Positions 37,450 to 49,192 of a DNA stretch of 64,000 nt are shown in pieces. A program made the translations under genes and the position numbers. The DNA is taken from the NCBI GenBank assembly GCA_010645155.1, contig JAAGOF010000185.1, positions 1,194,904-1,258,903 on the forward strand, in the 5' to 3' direction. The notes beneath the pieces are model-generated. The model did not search any database. It saw only the letters and a list, made by a program, of their open reading frames with translations, and was not told where the DNA came from. The first letter of the stretch is position 1; each line of letters opens with the position of its first letter. The stretch is from Tigriopus japonicus. Lineage: Eukaryota; Arthropoda; Copepoda; Harpacticoida; Harpacticidae.

Positions 37450-38411
37450 AGGTCAGATGTTTTGTGTATTCCAAGGTGTGCTAGCAAAGTTGACTTCGAG
37501 GCAACTTCAAGGCAGTTTCAGCCGTTTTGTTGATAGCATAAGCTTTCTTGAATCAGAAGTACACCAAGCAACTCATGAAAAAGAGAAGGGTACCACCGGT
37601 GCCAAGGTGCAACAAGTAGATACGTCAACAATTTTCCAACGCTAGTCATATGTTTAGCATGCACAAACATGTGCTACTTCCATTGACTTCAAGTAAACTT
37701 CTAGCAAGCTGGGTCGCTATTTGGGCTTAGCATCAGGTTTAATTGATGAGAAGTTCTCCGAGAAGCACGCCTAGAGAGGAGCATTCCAACGTTGTGGAAG
37801 CACTCCCATTTGAATACTTCAACGCTGATCAATCGAACTGCAAGCGAACTTCCTTCCAGTGTTTCCTTAAATTAGCTGCCAAAATTTGCATGCTCCTGTG
37901 AGATCAATCAATGTTTTGAGTTGAATGGAGTAATATGAAATAAAGAAGGAGAAATGTGGAATAGCTGAACCAGCGGGCAATTAGTGTTTCGAGAGGATGA
38001 ATTTACGATCATAGATATAGAGGCACTTCTAGGTTGGAATGAGAGACCTACTTTTCAAAATGGCAGCTGTCTCAACAAAACCAGCCAATTGAACTACGAA
38101 GTGTACTAACAAGTACACTTTCTAGAGTTGCCATCAAAACATATGCTCACACCATTTACTTGAACTGGACGATTCATATCACGTTTGGCACGATTTGTCA
38201 AAATTGCACCCAACAAACTATCAGAGTGCCACAAGTTCAAATTGAATTAGTATATGAAATCACTGAATGCGATTTGGTTGGGTTGCAGAAATCTTCAAAG
38301 GAGTTGTGTTTATAAAGTTAATGAAATGTTTACTCTCAAGTAGACTTTGGAGCATACCTTCAAGTAAACTAGCAAGCATTCCAAGACCAATACAACCAAA
38401 ACATATGACCT
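37450..38411. mobile_element. Repeat element of about 960 bp, copy 1
   Basis: The sequence from AGGTCAGATG to CATATGACCT recurs at 41608-42566 with roughly 1% differences. The ends form a short inverted repeat, AGGTCA and TGACCT. It carries an open frame in which VFQGVLAKLTSRQLQ and ESEVHQATHEKEK can be read, present in both copies. It lies directly against a truncated hAT MITE. The element class is not recognised. Confidence 0.8.
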
Positions 38412-40883
38412 ATTGGCGTTGTCAGAAAAATATAAAGGAAGGAATGTAAGAGGACCTACAGTTAATAGCAGGGCTGCCAAGCTATTTGTTGTCCTTTTTG
38501 CCTGATCTAACAATAGAAGCAGAAACTCCTATGCTGTTGCAGAATTTGCCATTTTTTTGCATAGATTTTTCAAGATATTTGCCTTCTTAGGGGTTATATG
38601 AAGCATGCTTCGTTAAATTTGAGTGCAAACTATTTTACTTCTTTTCCGGTGGCCAACAAATTGAATTTTAACTGGCAAACCTGACATTGGGTGAAGGTGC
38701 TTGAAACTAGTTATGTGACTTGGGCAAGTAATGACTCATCACAGACACCCAAGAACAAGTTGTTGACAAGCATTACTTGGGCAATACACCAATACACTTG
38801 GCAAGCTCAAGGAACATTGGAAGATGCAGTTGCCGGCAGTTGCTTTTTGAAGAGTTAAGACACTTGCTGTGTGACTTAGAAGAAAAAATGTCAAGTTGCA
38901 TTTTCGATGATCTTTTGACCTTAATAATTTAGCAATAAATAGTGGAAGTGATACAAAAAAATATTTCAATTTGGATAGCATTTGCAAAACCATGGTTTTT
39001 TTTTTTGTTTCGGTTCTAAGCCACACATGAATGCACTTTTGAGGCTAATCAAGACCGAGATTTAGAAGTCACACTTCCAGAACAATCTCGTTTACTCAGA
39101 GTTGCCCGCATGAAAAAGTAAAATGCCAAATTTTTTTTTTAGTATTCTCGAAATATTTTGCATTTCCCCATGTGAAAGAATTGAAGTGTGTAATTTTCTT
39201 AAAAATACATCCTTTCAAAGGTATGGGCCCTATTTAGCTGAATCAGCCTGGTTTAGTGAAATTCGGATGGCAAGTTTATTCTTTGTTCACAGCAAATTTG
39301 GCAAACCTGTTCACTGGGAAAAGTACTTGTACAAACACCCAAGCTATGCCAAGCTTCAGCAAGCCCAAGCACTGTGCCAGTACAGCTTGCCCAATCTCTT
39401 GTTTGCCCCCCATCACTACTTGAAACTGCTTGCAAGCTTTCAAGCACAGCTGAAAACTGTTGCTTGGCCCAAACTCCTCTTCAAGCTGCAGCTTGTTTCC
39501 CATCAGTATTTGCCAATAAGATTTAGAATTCTTGTCCGACAAGGCAAAGTAAATCAGTCTCTTCACTAGCAACGTGACCAATTGTTGAAGATCAAAAAGA
39601 GCTAAAAACCTTAATTTCAAGGCAAATTTTGGAGCTAAAAGAGCTAAATTTTGTTTGAAAAAGAGCTAGAAAAGAGCTAAATTTTAAATGGCCAAAAACT
39701 CTAATATTGTCATACTTTTGGACCTTACGTAATTGGCAGTGTCTTTCAAGACATGGCTTTTTAGTGTTTTATTACTTCCAGAAAACACAGCCACGAAAAT
39801 AAGGTTGTTTTGTGAAGTGATGTTGGAGTTTTGCATGTTACAGATAGAATGGGGATAATGCAAGACCTTTATGCCTCAGTTAATGGCAAAAGCTGGTTTT
39901 TTTTAGGGCCGACCAAAGAAAAATCTAATTTAACCCACTATTTCTCCCGTAATTTAAAGCTCGCATGCTCAATTTCAACTTGATCAAATGAACATTTTTG
40001 ACAGTTTGAGTAGAATAGTTTGAAGCAAAGAGTAAAGTAAGTGGAGGTTTTAGTCGGTGCCAGCACATTAATGGAGATTGTAAAAGACTAGCCAAAAGCA
40101 GCTATTTTTTTGCTTTCTCATGAGGAGCCATAGTTTGGAGTCGATTCTCCTGAAAATCCTACGTATTAGTAAAAAGAAAAAAAAACATTTTTGAACAAGC
40201 AACATTTTGTTGGATAGAAAATCTGGCAACTTGGAAAATTGTGAAAAGGAGTTACAAATCCCTAAAATTCTCAGAAAAAGAGCTAAAAGTGGCAAATATT
40301 TCAAAAGGAGCTAAAAGAGCCGAAAGAGCTAAATGACTAAATTTCGAGCTAAATTTCAAAAATATCAGAAAAAGAAAAAGATTTAGCTCTAAAGAGCTAA
40401 AATTGGTCAGGCTGATCACTAGTTATAAGAGGATTGTTGAAATATGGTAAATGAGCACATCTAAAAATGCCCAGGTATATGCAAAAAGAGGTCAAATATG
40501 CCCAAAAAGAAATGGCAATGCACAAGCCATATATACAGGAAAATAAGTATATTCTTTGGTAAAGAAGAGCCTTGTTCCATTGCATCAAGAGTGCCCAAAC
40601 ACTTACTTTGAATGTTGGAAGAGAAATGTCATGCAAAAGATGTCAGCTTATAGGCCTAGTGGGTTCTAGTGGTATGATTTAAAATGCTCACTTGAGCAAC
40701 CTTTGTACACGTCCTATTTGACAAAAGTTGCAAACAATTTGCTATTTTCTGGTCTTTTTACCTTTTTGGGGCAAGTTGCATTTTGTTAGTCCTAAATGTG
40801 CCATTTACAGCCAAAATTTTCAGTTGTGATATGTTGATGTGGTCTAATATGAAGAAGATAATATGAAGAGTTGATGATATGAG
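38412..40883. other. Intergenic, with a degenerate GAGCTAAA-rich repeat field
   Basis: From about 39595 to 40400 the words GAGCTAAA and AAAGAGCTAAAA recur many times, mostly in one orientation at each end of a block of about 800 bases. Possible transposon ends CAGGGCTGCCAA (38469) and the inverted CAGCCTGACCAA (about 40420) are similar, but no target duplication matches. No gene was supported. Confidence 0.4.
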
Positions 40884-43087
40884 TAGGGACGGGCAAATAG
40901 TGTAAAAAGATTTTTGGTAACACAAACCCATTTTTCTGCCTTTTTGCACTTTCCACCTTATTTGTACTTTTTACTTACGATTTTGGCTAAAATGGACAAA
41001 TTGTAAAAAAAATCAGGTTTTGAGAATCTAGTAATTCTTAAAAGAATTTTTAGTTTCAAGATCAAATCTTGAACTTGTCAAAAAAGCTTCCATTTGTAAC
41101 CAAACATTCTAAGCACCTTAAAGAAACATGTGAACTACAGATACAAACCTAGCAGCTTGTTCTCCATCTTGGCTTTAACAATAGCATCCCATTCCCTAAG
41201 TAAAGAATTTTATTGCATGTAACCAACAAATATTAAACCTAAGGAAACTCAAGTTATGGTAATGGAAGGATCTGACAAATAATGTAGATTGTAGGTTTAG
41301 GTTTGGTTGCCTACTAAGAAAGCCATTTCTAAAAAAGGCCCTTATAAACTTGAAAACATAAAGCTAAGGATTTATCAGTGTAGCAGGTCACGGTGCTTAA
41401 TTGACTTGGAGACATCATTTTTAAGTTTTCAAGATATTTGAGACCAGATTTAAGGTGTAGAGACAATGCCACACTTGAAATTGTGTTCTGGGAATCAGGT
41501 CACGGGCCAAATATTGAAGTAATGTCTCTTAAAACGTGCTTAAAACCTATTTCTAAATATTTTCTTTGATACAATTGTTAGGCACACGTGGGTCATAGGT
41601 TGTCTTTAGGTCAGATTATTTGTGTATTCCAAGGTGTGCTAGCAAAGTTGACTTCGAGGCAACTTCAAAGCAGTTTCAGCCGTTTTGTTGATAGCATAAG
41701 CTTTCTTGAATCAGAAGTACACCAAGCAACTCATGAAAAAGAGAAGTGTACCACTGGTGCCAAGGTGCAACAAGTAGATACGTCAACAATTTTCCAACGC
41801 TCATATGTTTAGCATGCACAAACATGTGCTACTTCAATTGACTTCAAGTAAACTTCTAGCAAGCTGGGTCGCTATTTGGGCTTAGCATCAGGTTTAATTG
41901 ATGAGAGGTTGTCCGAGAAGCACGCCTAGAGAGGAGCATTCCAACGTTGTGGAAGCACTCCCATTTGAATACTTCAACGCTGATCAATCGAACTGCAAGC
42001 GAACTTCCTTCCAGTGTTTCCTTAAATTAGCTGCCAAAATTTGCATGCTCCTGTGAGATCAATCAATGTTTTGAGTTGAATGGAGTAATATGAAATAAAG
42101 AAGGAGAAATGTGGAATAGCTGAACCAGCGGGCAATTAGTGTTTCGAGAGGATGAATTTACGATCATAGATATAGAGGCACTTCTAGGTTGGAATGAGAG
42201 ACCTACTTTTCAAAATGGCAGCTGTCTCAACAAAACCAGCCAATTGAACTACGAAGTGTACTAACAAGTACACTTTCTAGAGTTGCCATCAAAACATATG
42301 CTCACACCATTTACTTGAACTGGACGATTCATATCACGTTTGGCACGATTTGTCAAAATTGCACCCAACAAACTATCAGAGTGCCACAAGTTCAAATTGA
42401 ATTAGTATATGAAATCACTGAATGCGATTTGGTTGGGTTGCAGAAATCTTCAAAGGAGTTGTGTTTATAAAGTTAATGAAATGTTTACTCTCAAGTAGAC
42501 TTTGGAGCATACCTTCAAGTAAACTAGCAAGCATTCCAAGACCAATACAACCAAAACATATGACCTTTTAAGTTTTGGTGGAATCTATTTTTCCGTCCAA
42601 TTTTCAATGGCTATTTTTAACAACATTCTTGAAGGACGAAAACGGACTTTGGTTAAGCTATATAAAACCACGCCTCAATAGACTTTGACAATCTTTTAGG
42701 TACAGACAACCATTAGATCACCTTAGGGATGGAAAATGCAGAAGGTTGTTTTCTGGGGTATTTCAAATGTCTTTTTATTCTCTTTTGGTTGTGACTTAAT
42801 TAATAGAACTCAACAACTTATGCGACATTGTCTCTTCACCCCAAAACTAGTCTCAAATGTCTTTAGAACTTATAAATGACTTTCCCAGCTCAATTCAATT
42901 AAGCACCGTGGGAACTCTGATTATGAATGATTTTATAAGTCCATATGCAAGTTATTTGCTCGTTTTTCGACATTTATTTTCACTTTCAACCTTTTTCTGT
43001 ACTTTGTTTTGCACTTTTGGGTACATTTTTATGCAACTTTTGGTAACCAAAAAGGGTAAATTTCTTTGCACTTTCTGCCCGTCCCTA
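40884..43087. mobile_element. hAT-type element (2.2 kb) hosting a nested 960-bp insertion
   Basis: Ends are TAGGGACGGGCA and TGCCCGTCCCTA, with weaker similarity further in (AGTGTAAA and AGTGCAAA). A perfect 8-bp target duplication, GATATGAG, lies at 40876-40883 and 43088-43095. Without the inserted 41608-42566 block it would be about 1.25 kb, so it is non-autonomous. No transposase domain was recognised in its frames. Confidence 0.88.
41608..42566. mobile_element. Repeat element of about 960 bp, copy 2, nested in the hAT element
   Basis: It is nearly identical to 37450-38411, differing by a few substitutions and a 3-base indel (CGCTAGTCATATG versus CGCTCATATG). Its ends AGGTCA and TGACCT abut unrelated sequence on both sides, so this marks both element boundaries. 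It inserted after the host hAT element was already in place. Confidence 0.82.
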
Positions 43088-43630
43088 GATATGAGTAATA
43101 AAATCAAAGAAACCAAAAACATCAAAAAGCCGCTTAAAAAACAGAAATGAATACCAAGAAAAACCCATCCGAAAAAAACCGGGCGGGTTTTTCGCCGATC
43201 CAACCCTGTACCTCGTGCTGAAATGTGGGATTTGTTTAAGAACCTAACATGAAATCTACCATGTTCGTGTGCAAGATTTGAGGACAAAAAACTTTATTTG
43301 CACTAAAACTTCATCCCCATTCACTTTCACTTTCACCTTTAGCTACCCCCTTTAATTCCGCTCCATGTGAGGCATACCTTTAGATTTCAACGGGATTCCA
43401 CTCGTTGAAAACCCCCACACTGAATAAAGATTGGGACTCCTCGATATATTTTTAGATTTGCAGCAAAAAGCCATGCAACGAAGTTGCATTGATGGCATTA
43501 TCAATAACATGATTGAAACATTGCCTGCCTCCTGGGTGTTCTGATTTTTGGAATAATCAGCTTGTTTGCAAACAAGTTTCCGCTACAATCATAATTTTGC
43601 AGAGTCAGCTCGGACTTTCTTGGTAAGAAC

Positions 43631-44080
43631 CAAGAAGCACTGGAATCATGGAGTGGGAGGCTAGCAATGAGAATAATTATTTCCAGTAAGAACAATTCAA
43701 TTACGTTCTTCTGCAAATGGGACCTTGCATTTGTTGACAGGAATACGTATTTCAATTTTCAGCTCAATCGAACGTCGGAGAGAAAAGTTATGCTCACTCA
43801 AAGTTCAGTGCAAATCTTACCAAGAATGAAGGAACTAGCCCTTTTGCGGTAATCGTTTTACCACAAAAGGGCGAGTTCATTCATTCTATGTTCTCTTCAG
43901 TACATAAGTTTGAGAAGGCATAACTTTTCACTCCGGCATTCCATTGGGCTGAAATTTGAAATACGTGTTCTTTTCAATGCAAGCCAGGTCTCATTTGCAG
44001 AAGAACGCAAATGGTTTGTTTCTACTGGATATCATAATTCTCATTGCTAGCCGCCCACTCCATGATTTCCGTGCTTCTTG
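43631..44080. mobile_element. Foldback MITE, copy B (450 bp)
   Basis: This is the same family as 10782-11227, with ends CAAGAAGCAC and GTGCTTCTTG and the same central TAATCGTTTTACCACAAAAGGG hairpin. A 7-bp target duplication, TAAGAAC, lies at 43624-43630 and 44081-44087. It is palindromic over almost its whole length. Confidence 0.88.
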
Positions 44081-44087
44081 TAAGAAC

Positions 44088-45818
44088 GTATCCGACATTA
44101 AGACATTATCAATGATCTAACAGACTAAAAGCAAGACGCATTCGGCTAGGTTGAGGGCAGTCAAGATCGTCCACGATTAGCAGGATTTGTCAGCTCGAAG
44201 CTCTAGTGGAGGCGATGATAATGGTGGTGAAGATGATGGTGGCTGAATGCTTTGCTCTGCCTGTCGGCCTGATTTCCTCACTGCCTGCATGTCTTTCCAT
44301 GGATGATGGTCTGGGAAAAGTCGGTTGCTAAGGGGTTCTTTGTGCTGGGCAAGTCAGTTCGATCCGATGTTCGTCGTGTACTTGGCGACTTGGTCTCAAA
44401 CAACGACGCCGACGAGGACGACGGTGTGGCTGGCGTTCTCTCTCGTTCTTTTTGTCCGTCTTTGTCGTTGAAGTCAGCGATGCCAAATACTGTGGAGCTT
44501 CCATCGACGAAACTGGCTTTACTTTTCAATGTGGTTAAAGTCAGTTAAGACGATGTCAGAGAAAAAGAATGTCAATACGTTTTTCCTTTAAACATTTAAT
44601 TGGGACGAATACTTGTTATTATAGTTGCCACTTGACATGTGTTTCACGGAAATCCAACGTTCAAGTAAGCTAGTTCAATAAGGAAGCCGAGTGTTACTCA
44701 TCATTATGTGCAAATATATAAATAAGCCCAGCCGTAAACTTGAATACATTTGCCATCCCTTGCCTGCTTAGAGAATGTGAACTAGCTTCTAGTAAAGTAA
44801 CTTATTGTAACTGACATTAGACAATTTTTTGCCTTTATTTCTTGATAAGGTTCAACAAACCCCTGTTGAACTGTTCACTGAACACTTGGTCATCTTGTCA
44901 TCTTGGCTACCCTCCTGTTCCTCTTTGGCCTAGTTAAATTCAACAGATGGGAGGCTTAAGGCGCTTAAGGGCTGAATTCCACTAAAGTCGATTCGACTAA
45001 ATTTGGAATTTTTCACATGGTCTTAACAACTCATAAACTGCGAAAATAAAAGCAAAGACATATAATTTCAATTGACCTTTCAAAGTATACAATGCCTCGA
45101 TAAATCTTGAAAGATTTGCATATCGGTAGCGAAAAGATCGGCCATTTGCACCTTTGGTGCCAGTTTGGCTTAATTTTCATGCCCATCTGGCTCATTGTGT
45201 GTTGAAATATTTGGCCAAGCTGAGGACAAGTCGCTCACTTTTTCAACTACGCATCAACCGAGTCAAGTTCCTCGCTGCCAAGTGTATTAATCTCCCTAAC
45301 GTTTTCTACGAAAAAAACAATTCCCGCTCTCGACATTCGCTCATTCTAACGTTATATCGATCTTCGTCCACCGATTAATCCGAGTCCTCTGGATTGACCC
45401 CGATATCGTGATCCCTTGGCGATATCAACTTGATTCTTGGTCTCTTGCCTTCATTCCTTTATTTATCCATCTCTCAAGTTCAAGTCCCTCCCGAACCGGT
45501 GGTTTGTTCCTAGGGTTTTCGACCTTCTCGTGGTTGACCCGTTGTATAATCTTGACCATCATCGTGGCCGCTTAGCCCCGGTTGAGGCGTGGCGTCTTGG
45601 TCGGATCTCCCATCTTGCTCGGGAGTGTTTCGTCCAGCCCGAAAGGCGCTTTCGTCGGCTATTGGCACACCTCCTCCCTCCTCCCTGGACACCCTCGTTA
45701 GGCTTTCTCTCTGTCTGATTGATCTCGTCGGCGTTTCTGGCCCCCCGCTTCCTTCCTTGATTTGAGTCCCTTCCTTCTGTTGATCGAGGCTTCCGATTCT
45801 TGTTCTGTCTTTGGCGTG
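44088..45818. other. Intergenic spacer and probable PDCD4 promoter and 5' UTR
   Basis: The base composition rises in G+C from about 45200 toward the PDCD4 ATG at 45819. A GC-richer island near 44280-44550 is open on both strands for about 80 codons but shows no recognisable protein. No TATA box was clear. Confidence 0.4.
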
Positions 45819-47575
45819 ATGGAGACCAATAGCCACAACCACTTTCAAGATCTCAATGACGACTTGGGAACCATACTGACAGCCCGGAAGATTGATCAAA
45901 TCGTCGAGGCTGATGATGAGTCCCAGGATGGCGATGTGCCCATGGCCAATGGCTCGGGTGACGGAACTGCGGCCGGAACAATGGCTGCGGCGGCCGCTCA
46001 AGGTCGCATGATGCGCAAGCATCGCAAAGGTCAACGCGCTCACAGTATTAGTGAGGAAGGGAAATTCGGGTCGACCAAGGGTGCCGCCGGCGCTGGACCG
46101 GGAGGCGCACTCTCAGTGGTGCCCAATGGACCCGTGCGGACGGCCAAGAACTCCAAGAAGTCTCGAACTGGCTTCGGTCGTGGTTTACCCAAAAAAGGTG
46201 AGATTGAAACTAATGGGCTCGTTTGAACGCGTATCATCTCATTGATTTTTTTCGATTCGCTGAATAGGGGGAGCTGGCGGCAAAGGCACATGGGGCAAGC
46301 TAGGTTGTGAGTTGGAACTTCCTTGGGTGGACCCTAACGATCCCAATTACGAATCCGAGCAGGAGGCTGCCACGGACAAGACCACCAAAATCGCTGCATT
46401 AGCGCCTGAGATGAGCGAGGAAGACGTGCGAAAGGCCGTGGAGCCACTCATTCTCGAGTATTTTGAGAATTCAGACACCATGGAGGTGTTGTACACGCTC
46501 CAGGAGATGCTCATGAACCTTGGGTCGCACCGATGGATGATCGTGTCCATTCTCATTGAGTTAGCCATGGATCATAAGCCTTCGCATCGCGAATTGGCCA
46601 GTATTTTGATATCGGATCTCTACCAAAAAGTAATCTCTCAAAGAGATATTGGGAAAGGTGAGCGGAAAAACAATTGAAGGAATAATTATGATAATATTTG
46701 AGTGATCACGCTCTTGCCTCGCTCTATTTTTAGCATTTGATTATCTGTTAAATCAACTTACCGACTTGATCTTGGATACCCCCGATGCACCCCACGTGTT
46801 GGGTAACTTCATGGCTCGAGCGATTGCGGATGATTGCATCCCGCCCAAGTTTATCAAGTCTTACAAAGGCAACGTGGAGACGGATCACGCCAAGGCCTCT
46901 CTTCGGCGGGCTGATAACTTACTGTCAATGAAACACGGGCTCGTCCGATTGGATAACGTGTGGGGCGTCGGCGGGGGGATCCGCCCAGTCAAGTACCTCA
47001 TTAAGAAGATCGTTATGCTGCTCAAGGAATATTTGTGCTCCGGTGATATACAGGAGGCCACCTTGTGCTTGAAGGAGCTTGAAGTGCCCCACTTCCATCA
47101 CGAGCTGGTTTACGAGGTGATTATTTGATCAAGCCCAAAGTTCTTTGCGACTTTTGGCTCATAACACATGAGGTGTTGATTGTTATTTCAGGCCGTCGTT
47201 CTTGTAATTGAATCAATGCACGAGAAGACGGACGAAGCCATTTGCAAGCTTCTTCAATCGCTTTTTAGAAGCTTCATCATCACTATGGATCAAATGCGAT
47301 GCGTAAGTTCAGAAGATACAGACCAGCACCACGCGGTTGAGCCTCAGTAAGTTTTTCCTCTTCTTTTTTTCCAGGGATTCGAACGAGTGTACGATTTTAT
47401 GCCGGAGATAGTCATCGATGTTCCTCCCGCGTACGAGGTTCTGGAACGTTTTGTCGTGAGATGCCGTGGAGCGGGCATTCTAACCGACGAGTTGGTCCGT
47501 AAAATGCCCTCTCGTGGGCGCAAGCGATTCGTCTCCGAGGGCGACGGCGGGCGTGTCAAAGAGAATTGGTGGTAA
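45819..47575 (+). CDS. PDCD4: Programmed cell death protein 4 (PDCD4), two MA3 domains
   Basis: Exons are 45819-46197, 46268-46657, 46734-47116, 47192-47302 and 47375-47575, all GT-AG, giving 487 residues (human PDCD4 has 469). The N-terminal 125 residues are low-complexity and basic, with [13 protein letters not shown] and [15 protein letters not shown], fitting the RNA-binding region. KGTWGKLG and [14 protein letters not shown] follow as in PDCD4. MA3 domain 1 is about residues 170-290 ([34 protein letters not shown]). MA3 domain 2 is about residues 335-455 ([39 protein letters not shown]). The end, [23 protein letters not shown], resembles family members. PDCD4 binds eIF4A and represses cap-dependent translation. 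The ATG at 45819 is the first in frame. Confidence 0.95.
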
Positions 47576-47866
47576 ATCCCCTCGAGTCCGGCTGAACCAC
47601 CCCTAGTCCCTCCCACACACAGGCCCTCCTCCTATTGCTACTACTCCTACTGCGACCACGCCTCCAGCTCCTCCTCCTCTCTTCCCTTCTCTTCTTGTTC
47701 TAAACAGGGCCAGCCAATGACTTGCTGGGGTGGACGACTAACTAACTCGATCTTGTTTGAACCTTCTTACGGTGGCGAATTGATGAACCGTGGCCGAGAT
47801 TTATTTGTTCCCCCAATACTACCGGCTGAACTAGTATATCCCTTGTCGTCCTCATAATTATATGTC

Positions 47867-47872
47867 AATAAA
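47867..47872 (+). promoter_or_regulatory. Poly(A) signal of PDCD4
   Basis: AATAAA lies 292 bases past the PDCD4 stop codon, after a C/T-rich 3' UTR. Confidence 0.65.
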
Positions 47873-47899
47873 TTTAATTTCATTTTAACCCGCTCAGAT

Positions 47900-48310
47900 C
47901 TAATTTCTAACGATATTGTTTGATGTAGAACCACGGTTGGTTTAATCCCGTTTCATTGAAGAAAATCCCTTCCTTAGGATCCCGGGGACGGGATAAACCG
48001 GAATTCACGAGATTTTTCGATTTTTTATGAAAGTGAATAAATGTTCTAAATTTGATTTGTGTCCTAATGGGCCTAATTGTTAAAAACAAAGGTTTTGGTA
48101 AATTTGCCATATCCTTCACAAACGTATTTCTTTTTTGCCCTTTTAATACCTTGAAACTTTTCAAATTGCATGTTTAAAAAAATCCCATTTTCAATCAGAA
48201 AATCCCGTCCCTTGATTCCTTGGAACAAAGGTTTTAAAAATCCCTTTAAGATCTAGAATATCCCGTCCCCTGTACCCTTTCCTTTGATCCCGGTTTGAGT
48301 CCTAGTCTCC
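47900..48310. repeat. Low-confidence repeat with recurring ATCCCGTCCC words
   Basis: Words of the type AATCCCGT or TCCCGTCCC occur several times (about 47947, 48205 and 48261), and the inverse GGGACGGGAT occurs near 47985. This hints at a decayed inverted-repeat transposon between PDCD4 and afadin, but ends were not found. Confidence 0.3.
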
Positions 48311-49192
48311 ACTTTCCAGGACATCCCTTTAAAAGCTTGAAACGGAATCTACGCATTGACGAGGCCCATCAAAGTCCTCGAAACCTAACGGCCCCGCCTC
48401 GTTCACCTCTGAAGATCGGCTAGATTGGCTGTGAAAACAGAAAAATATCTTCACACTCCTTCCAAACCTATCCCCAGTGTCCCATTCCACCTGTTGTGTT
48501 GTCTCACCTAAAGTCGCTCTGTCGTTCTCTCTCTGTCTCAATCAATGCAACGCTGGCGCCGGCCAACCGATCGGCCTGACACCTGGAATGAAACAGGGCC
48601 GCTCCTCGCTGCTTCTTAGCCAGCCGATCGGCGTCGACAGGTAAAATCGTTCACCGGCCAAGTTTGACAATGACGCCGCCCGATTGATTACCCATGGCTA
48701 GCCAAGACTCACCAAAGGCTGGCAGGCAGAACTTGAAAAACACGAAGCCGCCGGCGTTCTCTCCTCGGTTCCCTCCACAGATTGAAGCGTGTTATGTTTC
48801 TGAGGTGTTGCGTTGGCTGGCCCCGCCGGCGGCGCCGTCGCCCTTCGCTCGCTCTCAGTGTTTGTGCATGCGTGCAGAGCCGTGTAGCAGTCTCGAAGTG
48901 AGTTGTTGTGGGACAGTTTGTGCACGATTTGTGTTGTGCCCGAGATCGTGAAAAACTTCAGAGGACAGAATCTCCCTCCATCCTCGAATCCCGGAAATCC
49001 AATACGCCCAAGAGAGACGAACTGATCTGGCTCATTTACCCGAGACCCCTCTCGGGCTCGTTGACGTCGCTTTGGGACTCGATTAGCCTGGTGGCCCCAC
49101 CCAGTCCCCGTGAAGAGATTGAGCCCGCCATGTCAGTGCCATGAAATAAGAGACGCGAATCCCAGTGATCCTTGGTGACTTGATTGGGATCC
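48311..49192. other. Probable promoter and 5' UTR of canoe/afadin
   Basis: This is G+C-richer sequence with several CGATCGG and GGCC words around 48560-48650 and no TATA box seen. The last 65 bases contain two tiny upstream reading frames, listed separately. Confidence 0.4.
49130..49149 (+). promoter_or_regulatory. Two overlapping minimal uORFs before the afadin ATG
   Basis: ATG at 49130 opens four codons (to TGA at 49142-49144). An overlapping ATG at 49141 opens just Met-Lys (TAA at 49147-49149). The main ATG follows 44 bases on, at 49193. They would matter only if transcription starts upstream of 49130, which is likely but not shown. Confidence 0.5.

Noticed and set aside
39123..39569. 148-codon open frame rich in Leu, Gln and Phe
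   Set aside because: It begins at an ATG but runs through repetitive AAGCTT/CAAGC sequence in a transposon-rich block, with no protein signature.
44278..44548. Overlapping 80-codon open frames on both strands in a GC-richer patch
   Set aside because: No recognisable domain, no splice context and no poly(A) signal. Open frames on both strands at this composition are expected by chance.
45762..45818. Upstream extension of PDCD4 starting at 45762
   Set aside because: That start is TTG. The first in-frame ATG is at 45819 and gives the expected length.
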